Source: an uncultured Verrucomicrobia subdivision 3 bacterium
Lineage (GTDB): Bacteria > Verrucomicrobiota > Verrucomicrobiia > Limisphaerales > UBA11358
Direction of reading: 5' to 3'
Length of the DNA: 64,000 bases
NCBI GenBank assembly: GCA_903850425.1
Contig: CAINLR010000059.1
Coordinates: 1 to 64,000 of the forward strand
Below the pieces are notes generated by a model. That model was given only the letters and a program-made list of their open reading frames with translations. It searched no databases and was not told where the DNA came from. Position numbers and translations under genes: made by a program. Within the stretch, counting starts at the first letter, position 1. Every line of letters begins with the position of its first letter. This document shows, piece after piece, positions 36,664 through 45,737 of the stretch.

Positions 36664-37422
36664 ATGGCAAATATTAAAATCAGTCAGCCAAAAATTCAGC
36701 GCGGCTTTGTAGCTTTGTTCGACATCATGGGGTTTAGCCAAATGATTGCGAACAATGATTTGGAGAAAAGCGCCAGAATTATTTTCGATGTCTTTCATCA
36801 AATTTTGAAGGACGTGCGTTATGAACAATACCCAATGAATCTTTACGATTTAATTCCTGAATACTTCATCTTTTCAGACTCCATTTTGGTCTATCAAATA
36901 CCGACGCTTAACGGATCAGAGGAGGAGGCTGATCTTTCACGATCATCTTTCATCAAGTTTTGCGGGCGGGTAACCGCCGAATTTCTGACGCGCGGCTTGC
37001 CTGTAAAAGGTGCGATTGGAAAAGGCGAATTTGCAATAATCGATGGTAAATCCTTCACAGGGAAATGCATTATTGATGCCCACACTTTGTCGGAAGCATT
37101 GCAATGCTCTGGCTGTGCAGTCGTGCCGACGCTCGAATCCGAGTTTTCAAAAGACGGGGAAACATTGGAAGGCTCATTTCAAGAGGACTTGATTTACTGG
37201 CAAGCACCACTAAAAAATTCACCTCCACAAAAACTTTTGATGCTAAATTTTTTGAGACATATCACCAAACCAGCGGGAGAAATTTCTAGAATGGCATTGA
37301 TCGAACAATTTAGCGCGCATGGAAAGGGATTGAATCTCGAGGTTCTGAAAAAGGTGTCTGAAACAGAAAAGTTTCTCAAGGAATGCAAGAAGCATATCAA
37401 AATCGAGCAAAAGGGAATTTGA
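36664..37422 (+). CDS. Class III nucleotidyl-cyclase-like protein
   Basis: The 252-residue soluble protein begins with GFVALFDIMGFSQMI (D20), followed by YFIFSDSILVYQ (D72) and GLPVKGAIGKGEF (about 111-123). The spacing of the two aspartates (52 residues) and the '(R/K)GAI..GE' strand resemble the metal-binding core of class III cyclases and related proteins, including those of bacterial signalling and defence systems. I cannot confirm activity: base-specificity residues were not identified. The gene is clearly AT-richer than its surroundings and follows a repeat-dense gap, consistent with horizontal gain. It ends 30 bp before the Sel1/protease gene, so co-expression is possible. Confidence 0.6.
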   Translation: MANIKISQPKIQRGFVALFDIMGFSQMIANNDLEKSARIIFDVFHQILKDVRYEQYPMNLYDLIPEYFIFSDSILVYQIPTLNGSEEEADLSRSSFIKFCGRVTAEFLTRGLPVKGAIGKGEFAIIDGKSFTGKCIIDAHTLSEALQCSGCAVVPTLESEFSKDGETLEGSFQEDLIYWQAPLKNSPPQKLLMLNFLRHITKPAGEISRMALIEQFSAHGKGLNLEVLKKVSETEKFLKECKKHIKIEQKGI

Positions 37423-37452
37423 CACTGAATTTTTGTGTATCAAAATCTTAGC

Positions 37453-38823
37453 GTGAAAATTAAATTTTTAGCAAGGGTGCTTGTCTTGATGATTTGGGGT
37501 TCAAGTATTTTTCAGCTTTTGGCTCAGCAGTCCGCAGCCTACTCCAAACGCCAACTTGAAGAACTGAAAGCCAAGGCTGAAAAGGGCGATGCCAAAGCAC
37601 AGTGTGAATTAGGTATGTCATATAATATGGAAGTTTTTATGGGCTATAATTCTTCAACTACAAATTATGTCGAATCTGTGAAGTGGTATCGTATGGCGGC
37701 AGAACAAGGCGATGCTGAAGGTGAATATTGGTTAGCAGGTTGTTACAAGGATGGAAAGGGACTCCCCAAGGATTGCTCGGAAGCGGAAAAATGGTATCTC
37801 AAAGCTGCGGAGCAAGGCCACGCACATGCCCAAACAAGTTTAGGTTACATGTATCGGGCAGGCGAATGCGTGCCTCGTAGTTATGCTGAGTCAACAAAAT
37901 GGTTTCGCAGAGCTGCAGCACGAGGCGATGCAGTTGCCCAGTTTCAGTTGGGAATGTATTACCAAAATGGCTGGGGAGTAGATACGAACTTGGTCGAAGC
38001 ATACAAGTGGTTCCTTTTGGCAAAGGAATCTTTTCAAGCAAAAAAGGAAGCGCAAAATTGCATTATAGACATTGATGAAGAATTATCTGCGTCTCAGCGT
38101 TCGGAGGGACAGCGCCTAGCCAATGAATTCAAATTAAGGCGTGGTCAACCTGAAATAATTTCAAAATCGCCAGTTACTACTGAAACTACTGAATCACCAA
38201 AGGCAACCGGCACTGCTTTTTTCATCACGAACGATGGTTATTTGATTTCCAATTATCACGTCGTCAAGGTTGCGGCCAAGGTGCGTTTGGTCACGGGCGC
38301 AGGCTTGATTGACGCGACGGTGGTGGCGGTGGATGCGGCGAATGATCTGGCGTTGCTCAAGGCGGCCGGCACGTTCGCACCATTGCCGGTGGCCACCAGC
38401 CGGGGCGTCAAACTGGGCGCAACCGTCGCCACGGTCGGTTTCCCGGCCACGGGCTTGCAGGGCTTTTCACCCAAGCTGGCCAAAGGCGAAATCGGCTCGC
38501 TGGCGGGCGCGGCGGATGATCCGCGCTATTTCCAGATCAGCCTGCCGGTGCAGCCGGGCAATTCGGGCGGGGCGCTGGTGGATGCACGCGGGAACGTGGT
38601 GGGCATCGTCGCGGCCAAACTGAACGCGGCGGCGGCGCTGGCAGCCACCGGGTCGCTGCCGGAGAATGTGAACTACGCGGTGAAAAGCAGCCTCCTCTTG
38701 AGCTTCCTGGAATCGGTGCCGGAAGTTTCCGCCAAACTCAAAGAGCCGAACACGAAGGACGAATCGTTTGAGGAGGTGGTGAAGTCCGCGCAGGCGGCGG
38801 CGGTGCTCGTTCTCGTTTATTGA
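37453..38823 (+). CDS. Secreted Sel1-repeat/trypsin-like serine protease chimera
   Basis: Starting at GTG 37453, the protein has about 456 residues with a signal peptide (FLARVLVLMIWGSSIFQLLA). Four Sel1-like repeats follow (about 25-190; e.g. SVKWYRMAAEQGDAEGEYWL, AEKWYLKAAEQGHAHAQTSL). The trypsin/DegP-like protease domain (about 245-440) has ISNYHVV (His), ANDLALL (Asp) and QPGNSGGALVD (Ser), a complete triad. Sel1 repeats bind proteins, so they may choose the substrate. Base composition switches from AT-rich in the Sel1 half to GC-rich from about 38270 on, suggesting a recent fusion. A GTG at 37435 in the same frame is an alternative start. Confidence 0.83.
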   Translation: MKIKFLARVLVLMIWGSSIFQLLAQQSAAYSKRQLEELKAKAEKGDAKAQCELGMSYNMEVFMGYNSSTTNYVESVKWYRMAAEQGDAEGEYWLAGCYKDGKGLPKDCSEAEKWYLKAAEQGHAHAQTSLGYMYRAGECVPRSYAESTKWFRRAAARGDAVAQFQLGMYYQNGWGVDTNLVEAYKWFLLAKESFQAKKEAQNCIIDIDEELSASQRSEGQRLANEFKLRRGQPEIISKSPVTTETTESPKATGTAFFITNDGYLISNYHVVKVAAKVRLVTGAGLIDATVVAVDAANDLALLKAAGTFAPLPVATSRGVKLGATVATVGFPATGLQGFSPKLAKGEIGSLAGAADDPRYFQISLPVQPGNSGGALVDARGNVVGIVAAKLNAAAALAATGSLPENVNYAVKSSLLLSFLESVPEVSAKLKEPNTKDESFEEVVKSAQAAAVLVLVY

Positions 38824-38902
38824 GTAGCAGCGGACGTGAGTCCGCTCATTCTAATTTCGGGGCGCGGGAAATGAGTTGGAGCCGACTCACGTCGGCTGCT
38901 AC
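38824..38902. repeat. REPIN-like palindrome (GCGGAC-GTCCGC family)
   Basis: The left unit is GTAGCAGCGGACGTGAGTCC with a perfect GCGGAC/GTCCGC stem. The right unit on the other strand is GTAGCAGCCGACGTGAGTCG. Outer tetranucleotides are GTAG at both ends and the units are inverted, the REPIN layout. It begins one base after the protease stop codon (TGA at 38821-38823). Confidence 0.87.
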
Positions 38903-39015
38903 TCACGACGGGACGAGTGTAACCGCTTTGCGGTTTAGAATGTTTCCAAGACGGCGATTTGATTGTGAACATCCCTTCCTTGCGCGGGATTGGATTCAGA
39001 GGGTAAAATTCCTCC

Positions 39016-42000
39016 ATGTCGCACGCCGATTTTGTCCATCTCCATTTGCACACCGAGTATTCCCTGCTCGATGGCGCGTGCCGTTTGGACACCTTGATGG
39101 AGCGGGCGCATGAGCTGAAGTTTCCCGCGCTGGCCATCACGGATCACGGCGCGATGCACGGGGTCATTGAATTTTATCAAGCCGCCCGCGCCAAAGGCAT
39201 CAAGCCCATCATCGGCTGCGAAATGTATGTCGCGCCCGGCTCGCGCTTGGAGAAAAAAAAGGTCGAGGGCGACAAATATCATCATCTCGGCCTGCTCGCG
39301 AAGGATGCGATCGGCTACAAAAATTTAATCAAGCTGACCACGGCGGCGCACATTGACGGCTACTATTACAAGCCGCGCATTGATAAGGAAATTCTCGCGC
39401 AACACAGCGCGGGCCTGATCGCGATGTCCGGCTGTCTGGCGAGTGAGATTCCCGATTTGATCATGAAGGATCAAATCGCCAAGGCGCGGGAGGCGGTGGA
39501 TTGGTTCAAGCAGACGCTCGGCGCCGAAAATTTTTTCCTCGAACTGCAAAACCACGGCATCCCCGAACAGGCCAAGGTGAACCAGCAGTTGCTCATCTTC
39601 GCCAAGGAGTTCGGCTTGAAACTGGTTGCCACGAACGATGTGCATTACGTCGAGAAAAGTCATTCGCACGCGCATGATTGCCTCGTGTGCATCGGCACGC
39701 AGGATTTGTTGAGCAATCCCAAGCGCATGAGCGCGGGCTATGTGCCGGAGCAATTTTATCTGCGCAGCGCGGAGGAGATGAAAGCGCGTTTCGCCGAAGT
39801 GCCGGAGGCGGTGCTCAATACGCGCGAGGTCGCCGAGATGTGCAACTTGGAGATTCCTTTCCCGAAAGCGGGCGACACGCGTTTTTATCCGGTGTTTCAT
39901 CCGCCGGAACATTTCACCCGCGATGGCTATCTGCGCCATCTGCTGGCGGAAGGTTTGTTCCGGCGCTACACCATCCACGCGAAAGCGGAGGGCAAGGAAT
40001 TCATCGTCACGGGTATTGACGAACCAAAGCGGTTGCCGACTTTTGTTTCAACGTCCGCCCTCACCCCGGCCCTCTCCCCCGGGGAGAGGGAGAAACGCTC
40101 CCAGCTTTCGGGCGGAACGATGGCGGTCAGCGGCTCGAGAGATTCGCACCAAGAAGAAAGCGTCCAACTGCTGTCCCCTCTCCCAGCGGGAGAGGGTCAG
40201 GGTGAGGGAGAGCGCGGCACCCAACTTCACCTTCAGCCTGAAGTCGCCAAAGCAATTCAAGTCGTCATTGACCGCCTGCAGGTGGAACTCAAGGTCATCG
40301 AGATGCAGGGCTACATCTCGTATTTCCTGATCGTCGCGGACTTCGTGCAATACGGGCGCAGCAAGGGCATCTCCTGCGTGGCGCGCGGAAGCGCTGCCGG
40401 TTCCGTCGTCACCTATCTGCTGGAGATCGCGAACGTGGACCCCATCCGCTACGCGCTGCTGTTCGAACGCTTCCTGAATCCCGAGCGCGTCAGTCCGCCG
40501 GATATTGACATTGATTTCGCGGACGACCGTCGCGCGGATGTCATCGAATACGTGCGGGAAAAATACGGACGCGACGCCGTGGCGCAGATCATCACCTTCG
40601 GCACGATGGGCGCGAAATCCGTGGTGCGCGATGTTGGCCGCGTGATGGGTTTGCCGTATGGCGACGGTGATCGGCTGGCGAAATTGATTCCCGCCGAATT
40701 GAAAATGTCGCTCGAAAAAGCGCTCAAGCAGGTGCCGGAACTCAAGGAGGCTTACGAGAACGAAGACGTGACGCGCGAGCTGATGGACACGGCGTTCATC
40801 CTCGAAGACCTCACGCGCAACGCCAGTGTTCACGCGGCGGGCGTCGTCATCGGGCCGGAGCCATTGGTGAATCTGCTGCCGCTCAAGCTGGACGACAGCG
40901 GCACGCTGGTCACGCAATACGCGATGAATCCCGTCGGCGAACTCGGTTTGCTGAAGATGGATTTTCTCGGATTGAAAACGTTGACCGTCATCCGCAACAC
41001 GTGCGAGATGGTCAAGCGCACGCAGGGCATTGATGTGCCGATTGATAATCTGCCGCTCGACGATAAAAAAACCTACGACCTGTTGAACCGTGCGGAAACA
41101 CTCGGCGTGTTCCAGTTGGAATCGGGCGGGATGCGCGACCTCTGCAAAAAATTTCAGATCAGTTCCGTGGAACACATCACCGCGCTTGTGGCATTGTATC
41201 GTCCCGGCCCGATGGACCTGATTCCCGATTTCATCAAACGTCGGCATGGTGAAATCAAAGTGGAATACGAGCATCCGTTGCTCGAACAGATTTCCAAGGA
41301 GACCTACGGCATCTTGATTTATCAGGAGCAGGTCATGCAGGCGACGCAGTTGCTGGCCGGTTACACGCTGGGCGGCGCGGATTTGCTGCGCCGCGCAATG
41401 GGCAAGAAGAAGGTCGAGGAAATGCAGAAGCAGCGCGAGACCTTCGTCAAAGGCTGCCTCGAAATAAACAAGATTCCCAAGACCAAGGCGAACCAGATCT
41501 TCGACTTGCTCGAAAAATTTGCCGGCTATGGTTTCAACAAATCGCATGCCGCCGCGTATGCCATCGTCGCGTATCAGACCGCGTATCTGAAGGCGAATTA
41601 TCCGGTGGAGTTTTTCTGCGCGATGATGACCAACGACGTCGCGGACACCGACAAATTGAGCGAATACATCGCCGAGGCACGGGCGTTCGGCATCGAAGTG
41701 CTGGGGCCGGACGTGAACGAAAGCGGGGTTTATTTTGCGCCGGCACCAAGCCTAGTGGCAGGGGCGGTCCGCCCGGGCGAGCCAACGGAGAAGCCCACAG
41801 ACGGGACGTCCGTGCCACTACAGCGCATTCGCTTCGGCCTGGCGGCGATCAAAGGCGTTGGCGAAGGCGCGGTGGAAGCCATCTTGAAAGCGCGCAATGA
41901 AACCGGCAAATTCAAGACGCTGGCGGAATTGTGCGAGCGTGTGGACGGACGCACGCTGACGCGCAAACCCTTGGAAGCATTGATCAAAACTGGGGCCTGC

Positions 42001-42882
42001 GATGTGTTTGGCCAGACGCGCGCCACGCTCTTTGCCCAGCTCGAACGCACGCTCGCCCGGGCTGCGAGCATTTTATCCGACAAGCAAAAAGGACAAAGTT
42101 CGCTCTTCGGCGCGCTCGAAGAAAAGTCGCCACCCAAACCCGAAACCGCCGGCCAACTGCCCGAGTGGCCGCAGCACGAAATGCTCGCGCATGAAAAAGA
42201 GCTGCTCGGTTTTTACGTCACCGGCCATCCGCTCACTCCGCTCGTGCCGCTGCTGGAAAAATACACGCTGGCAAGCACGTCCAAACTGGCCGCGATGCCG
42301 AATCGTTCCCTCACGCGCATCGGCGGGATGATCGCGGCGGTGCAGCACGGCGTTTCCAAAAAATCCGGCAAGCCGTATGCGATGGTGACGTTGGAAGACT
42401 TGGAAGGCTCAGTCCAGATCCTCGTGATGAACGATTACGACAAGTTTCGGCCTCTGCTGGAAATCAACAAAGCCATTCTCGTCGTTGGCGAAGTCAGCAC
42501 TGGGGAGGACCGGCCGAAAATGTTTCCGCAGGAAATATTCCCGCTCGAAGATGCGCCCAAGAAATATACGAAGCAGGTGCATTTCCGCTTGAACGCTGCG
42601 CATTTGACCGAAGTGAGCCTGGCGCAAATCCACACGCTGGTGGCGGCAAACGCCGGAAAATGTCCGCTGTTTTTGGCCTTCCGGCAACCGGCGGGCGAGC
42701 TGGTTTTTGTTGCCGTCCACGAAAGATATTCAGTCAATCCGTCACTCGCCTTGGAAACGGCCGTGAACCAATTACTCGGCGAACAAACCTACTACGCCAA
42801 AGTGGACACGAGCCTGCCGGAAAAAGCCAAGCGCAGTTGGGAAAAGAAATCCAGCAATGGCGGCGGTGGCGACGACGAATAA
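39016..42882 (+). CDS. dnaE: DNA polymerase III subunit alpha
   Basis: The 1288-residue replicative polymerase has an N-terminal PHP domain ([16 protein letters not shown]), the C-family palm with catalytic [18 protein letters not shown], a [13 protein letters not shown] fingers segment, a helix-hairpin-helix part ([13 protein letters not shown]) and a C-terminal OB fold ([20 protein letters not shown]). It is some 130 residues longer than E. coli DnaE. Part of the excess comes from two palindromic repeats kept in frame at about residues 347-399 (40056-40213) and 912-935 (41752-41821). Both fall between conserved blocks. Start ATG at 39016 ([15 protein letters not shown]). Confidence 0.96.
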   Translation: MSHADFVHLHLHTEYSLLDGACRLDTLMERAHELKFPALAITDHGAMHGVIEFYQAARAKGIKPIIGCEMYVAPGSRLEKKKVEGDKYHHLGLLAKDAIGYKNLIKLTTAAHIDGYYYKPRIDKEILAQHSAGLIAMSGCLASEIPDLIMKDQIAKAREAVDWFKQTLGAENFFLELQNHGIPEQAKVNQQLLIFAKEFGLKLVATNDVHYVEKSHSHAHDCLVCIGTQDLLSNPKRMSAGYVPEQFYLRSAEEMKARFAEVPEAVLNTREVAEMCNLEIPFPKAGDTRFYPVFHPPEHFTRDGYLRHLLAEGLFRRYTIHAKAEGKEFIVTGIDEPKRLPTFVSTSALTPALSPGEREKRSQLSGGTMAVSGSRDSHQEESVQLLSPLPAGEGQGEGERGTQLHLQPEVAKAIQVVIDRLQVELKVIEMQGYISYFLIVADFVQYGRSKGISCVARGSAAGSVVTYLLEIANVDPIRYALLFERFLNPERVSPPDIDIDFADDRRADVIEYVREKYGRDAVAQIITFGTMGAKSVVRDVGRVMGLPYGDGDRLAKLIPAELKMSLEKALKQVPELKEAYENEDVTRELMDTAFILEDLTRNASVHAAGVVIGPEPLVNLLPLKLDDSGTLVTQYAMNPVGELGLLKMDFLGLKTLTVIRNTCEMVKRTQGIDVPIDNLPLDDKKTYDLLNRAETLGVFQLESGGMRDLCKKFQISSVEHITALVALYRPGPMDLIPDFIKRRHGEIKVEYEHPLLEQISKETYGILIYQEQVMQATQLLAGYTLGGADLLRRAMGKKKVEEMQKQRETFVKGCLEINKIPKTKANQIFDLLEKFAGYGFNKSHAAAYAIVAYQTAYLKANYPVEFFCAMMTNDVADTDKLSEYIAEARAFGIEVLGPDVNESGVYFAPAPSLVAGAVRPGEPTEKPTDGTSVPLQRIRFGLAAIKGVGEGAVEAILKARNETGKFKTLAELCERVDGRTLTRKPLEALIKTGACDVFGQTRATLFAQLERTLARAASILSDKQKGQSSLFGALEEKSPPKPETAGQLPEWPQHEMLAHEKELLGFYVTGHPLTPLVPLLEKYTLASTSKLAAMPNRSLTRIGGMIAAVQHGVSKKSGKPYAMVTLEDLEGSVQILVMNDYDKFRPLLEINKAILVVGEVSTGEDRPKMFPQEIFPLEDAPKKYTKQVHFRLNAAHLTEVSLAQIHTLVAANAGKCPLFLAFRQPAGELVFVAVHERYSVNPSLALETAVNQLLGEQTYYAKVDTSLPEKAKRSWEKKSSNGGGGDDE
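40056..40213. repeat. Palindromic repeat inserted in frame in dnaE (copy 1)
   Basis: The left part reads GCCCTCACCCCGGCCCTCTC and the right part ends AGAGGGTCAGGGTGAGGGAG, an inverted pair, with inner CTCTCCC/GGGAGAG hairpins on both sides. The element encodes [20 protein letters not shown] and similar low-complexity residues. It lies just before the conserved [20 protein letters not shown] block of the polymerase, a linker that tolerates length variation. Confidence 0.82.
41752..41821. repeat. REPIN-like palindrome inserted in frame in dnaE (copy 2)
   Basis: The left unit is CTAGTGGCAGGGGCGGTCCG and the right unit on the opposite strand is GTAGTGGCACGGACGTCCCG, inverted units with GTAG (left decayed to CTAG) at the outer ends. 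It encodes about 23 residues ([20 protein letters not shown]) just before the conserved [20 protein letters not shown] block. Confidence 0.8.
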
Positions 42883-42886
42883 ATTT

Positions 42887-44173
42887 ATGAAGACACGACG
42901 CAGCTTTTTCAAATCGGCGGCCGCGCTGGGCGTGCTCGGCGTTACCGGGTTGCCTCTGACCCGAGCCGCTGATTCCAAGGTAGGACTCGCCACCGGTGCC
43001 AATGACCGGCGCTATTGGGTTTCCGTCATGGAGAAAATTGCCCGGCCGGTGCTGGAAAATCTCGCGCGGCGCGAGTTGAGGAAAAACATGCCGGTCGAGG
43101 AACTGCCGAACGCGAAACGCAAATCGGTCACGCACCTCGAAGCATTTGGCCGGCTGCTCTGCGGTCTGGCCCCGTGGCTGACGGCGGAAAATCTCACAGG
43201 GGAAGAATTAAAGCTGCAACAATCGTTTGTAAAGCTGGCGCAAGCCGGACTCGACGCGGCCACGGACCTGCAATCGCCGGACTTCATGAATTTTTCCGAA
43301 GGCGGCCAACCGCTGGTGGACGCGGCCTTTCTCGCGCAAGGAATTTTGCGCGCGCCGAAAGTCTTGTGGGAGCCGCTGGAGCCGCGCGTGAAACAACAGG
43401 TCATCGCGGCCTTGAAATCCTCGCGCAAGATCGCCACGCCACAGCATAACAACTGGGTGATGTTTGCCGCGACGGTCGAGGCGGCGCTGCTGGAATTCGG
43501 CGAGCCGACGCTGGCAGAACGCTTGGAAAATTGCGTCCAAAAAATGCTCGGCTGGTATGTCGGCGACGGCGCTTACGGCGACGGCGAGTTCTTCCACTTC
43601 GACTATTACAACAGTTTTGTCATCCAGCCGATGCTCGTGGATGGGTTGCAAACACTGGCGAAACATGATGCGAAATTTGCTCCCGCGCTCGCGACGGTTT
43701 TGAAACGGGCCGAGCGTTACGCGGAAATCCAGGAGCGCTTGATCGCGCCGGATGGAACTTTTCCGTGCCTTGGCCGCTCGATGGCGTATCGCTTCGGCGC
43801 GTTTCAAACGCTGGCGTTGATGGCGTGGCGGCGAGCATTGCCCGCCCACCTGGCGCCCGCACAAGTCCGCTGCGCGCTGACGGCGGTGATTCGCCGGATG
43901 ATCGAAGCGCCAGGAACTTTTGATGCGAACGGCTGGCTGCAAGTCGGCTTTTGCGGTCATCAGTTGGCGATCGGGGAAAGTTATATTTCCACGGGCAGTC
44001 TGTATCTTTGCAGCGCCGGACTGCTGCCGTTGGGCTTGCCGCCGGGCGATGAATTTTGGAGCGTTCCGGCGGCCCGCTGGACCGCGCAGAAACTCTGGTC
44101 CGGAGAAAATCTGCCCGCCGACCACGCGCTGGGCGACGTCGCCAAAGTGGATGTCCCCACCTTGAGCCGATGA
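42887..44173 (+). CDS. Tat-exported DUF2264-domain protein
   Basis: From MKTRRSFFKSAAALGVLGVT the protein (about 428 residues) has a twin-arginine signal peptide, so it is exported folded. The mature part matches DUF2264, an (alpha/alpha)6-like helical domain seen in polysaccharide-related proteins of Verrucomicrobia and Bacteroidetes: ATPQHNNWVMFAATVEAALL, GWYVGDGAYGDGEFFHFDYY and GRSMAYRFGAFQTLALMAWR. It is thought to act on sugars, but no reaction is established. It starts 5 bp after the dnaE stop. A 10-residue longer frame overlapping dnaE is less likely. Confidence 0.85.
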   Translation: MKTRRSFFKSAAALGVLGVTGLPLTRAADSKVGLATGANDRRYWVSVMEKIARPVLENLARRELRKNMPVEELPNAKRKSVTHLEAFGRLLCGLAPWLTAENLTGEELKLQQSFVKLAQAGLDAATDLQSPDFMNFSEGGQPLVDAAFLAQGILRAPKVLWEPLEPRVKQQVIAALKSSRKIATPQHNNWVMFAATVEAALLEFGEPTLAERLENCVQKMLGWYVGDGAYGDGEFFHFDYYNSFVIQPMLVDGLQTLAKHDAKFAPALATVLKRAERYAEIQERLIAPDGTFPCLGRSMAYRFGAFQTLALMAWRRALPAHLAPAQVRCALTAVIRRMIEAPGTFDANGWLQVGFCGHQLAIGESYISTGSLYLCSAGLLPLGLPPGDEFWSVPAARWTAQKLWSGENLPADHALGDVAKVDVPTLSR

Positions 44174-44243
44174 TTTTTTGCGTGACGTCGGACGACAATC
44201 CGGCATTTTATGCATGAACAATCTGAACAATACTGATTAGAAC

Positions 44244-44810
44244 ATGAAATATTTAAACACCATTCTCCTGACCGGCTTTGCCGTTCTAAGTTATTCCGCC
44301 ACCGCCGCCACGGTGGATTGGAGCAAATTGCCGCCAGCGGCCAAGACTGAAGGCGTCACTTTTGAAAAGGACATCCAACCGCTGCTGAAGGAATCCTGTG
44401 TCCGCTGCCACGGCGCGGATCGTCCCAAGGCGCAGCTCCGGCTCGACTCGCTGGCAGGCGTGTTGAAGGGCACGAAAAAGGGCGCGGTTTTGACTGCGGG
44501 CGACAGCGCGGGGAGCCTGCTGGTCAAAGCCGTTTCCCAACTCGATCCCGAAAGCGCCATGCCCCCGAAACCGCGCGCCCGGCGTGGTCCCGGTGGACCG
44601 GGGGGAACGAATGCGCCCGCGATGCCGCCGCGCGAAGGCGGTCCGGGTGGAGCGCCGGAAGGTGATCATGGCGCGGGTGGCCCGCCGCCCGGTGGCGGTG
44701 ACGGCAACCGCCCGCCCGGTGGTCCGCGCAATTTTGGTCCGCCGGCAAAACCGCTGACCTTTGAACAAGTCGGCTTGGTGCGCGCGTGGATTGATCAGGG
44801 CGCAAAGTAA
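44244..44810 (+). CDS. Planctomycete-type cytochrome c domain protein
   Basis: The 188-residue secreted protein has a signal peptide (MKYLNTILLTGFAVLSYSAT) and one PSCyt1-type c-haem domain (about 40-110). The domain contains SCVRCHGADRPKAQLRLDSL (haem motif CVRCH, residues 52-56) and an MPP segment as axial-ligand candidate. A Gly/Pro-rich low-complexity stretch follows (about 110-170). A short conserved tail (TFEQVGLVRAWIDQGAK) ends it, as usual for PSCyt1 proteins. It would carry electrons in the periplasm. It is closed by a strong terminator. Confidence 0.88.
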   Translation: MKYLNTILLTGFAVLSYSATAATVDWSKLPPAAKTEGVTFEKDIQPLLKESCVRCHGADRPKAQLRLDSLAGVLKGTKKGAVLTAGDSAGSLLVKAVSQLDPESAMPPKPRARRGPGGPGGTNAPAMPPREGGPGGAPEGDHGAGGPPPGGGDGNRPPGGPRNFGPPAKPLTFEQVGLVRAWIDQGAK

Positions 44811-44830
44811 TTCCATTTCTGAAAAGCCAG

Positions 44831-44869
44831 ACGCCGCGTTGAAAGTCATTTCAACGCGGCGTTTTTTTT
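44831..44869 (+). terminator. Rho-independent terminator
   Basis: ACGCCGCGTTGAAA pairs with TTTCAACGCGGCGT across a 4-base loop, a 14-bp stem, followed by TTTTTTT. It sits 20 bp after the cytochrome gene stop and ends just before a REPIN element. Confidence 0.92.
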
Positions 44870-44875
44870 GAAACC

Positions 44876-44963
44876 GTGGTGGGACCGGCTTCCAGTCGGT
44901 CCAGTTCCGAACCCACAAAGCCCAAAAACACGAACTCGACCGGCCAGAAGCCTGCCCCACTAC
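44876..44963. repeat. REPIN-like palindrome (GGGAC-GGC family), provides yebC stop codon
   Basis: The left unit is GTGGTGGGACCGGCTTCCAG and the right unit on the other strand is GTAGTGGGGCAGGCTTCTGG. Both outer ends are GTRG and the arms are inverted, a full REPIN. The TAG at 44960-44962 inside the right-hand GTAG is the stop codon of the convergent yebC gene. Confidence 0.88.
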
Positions 44964-45691
44964 TTCACAGCGGCCCAGACGCGATGCACGTCGTCGTGCT
45001 CGTCGAGCGTGTGAAGGAACTCGCCGACTTCGGTGAGCTGCGCCTCGGTGAGTTCGGGGAATTGCTTCGGCACAAATCCGATTTCGCTCGTCACCACGGC
45101 CCAGCCATTGGCTGAAAGCCATTTGGAAACGGTCGCCACCGCCGTGCGTTCGCAGATGAACTTGGCCCCGGCCGCGCCTTCGGGAATGTCGTCGTTCTGC
45201 TCGTGCGTGAGGGTTTCAAATTCATTCGCGCCGGCTTCGATGGCGGCGGCTTCGCGGTCAATGGCCATGTCCGGATGATGCGCTTCGACGAGGCCGACAT
45301 GATCGAATAAAAACTTGTTGCTGCCGGTGGTGCCGAGCAGACCTTTCTTGAACAGCACGCGGATTTCCGGCGCGGTGCGGTTCACGTTGTCGGTATAAAC
45401 TTCGATGATGAGCGGAACTTTGTGCGGCGCGTAACCTTCATACACGACGTATTCCATGATGAGCTTCTCATCGCCGATGCCTGCGCCCTTGTTGATGGCG
45501 CGCTGGATGGCGTCCTTGGTGACGCTCTCCTTCTTGGCCTTTTCGACGGCGGTGAAGAGCCGCGCGTTCGCGCCCAGATCGGCCCCGCCCATCTTGGCGG
45601 CGACGGAAATTTCGCGAACGAGTTTACCGGTCGTCCGACCTTTTTTGAGGCCGGCGACCAGACGTTTGGCATGTAACCATTGGCGTCCCAT
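44960..45691 (-). CDS. yebC: YebC/PmpR (TACO1) family protein
   Basis: This 243-residue protein has the family hallmarks: an N-terminal MGRQWLHAKRLVAGLKKGRT helix, REISVAAKMGGADLGANARL, AVEKAKKESVTKDAIQRAIN and YEGYAPHKVPLIIEVYTDNV. YebC proteins act as DNA-binding regulators or as translation factors at polyproline stalls. The stop codon is donated by the REPIN end (44960-44962), so the C-terminus may be shortened or altered relative to homologs. The first residues (MGRQWLHAK) vary from the usual MAGHSKWANIKHRK. Confidence 0.93.
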   Translation of the reverse strand: MGRQWLHAKRLVAGLKKGRTTGKLVREISVAAKMGGADLGANARLFTAVEKAKKESVTKDAIQRAINKGAGIGDEKLIMEYVVYEGYAPHKVPLIIEVYTDNVNRTAPEIRVLFKKGLLGTTGSNKFLFDHVGLVEAHHPDMAIDREAAAIEAGANEFETLTHEQNDDIPEGAAGAKFICERTAVATVSKWLSANGWAVVTSEIGFVPKQFPELTEAQLTEVGEFLHTLDEHDDVHRVWAAVK

Positions 45692-45737
45692 GTGCGCAGT
45701 CTAACCGAACCGGGCGGGTAAATTCAATCCACGGTTC

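Noticed and set aside
36664-38823. A complete Pycsar-type defence system
   Set aside because: The first gene is cyclase-like, but the neighbour is a secreted protease with a signal peptide and no cyclic-nucleotide-binding effector domain, so the system cannot be claimed.
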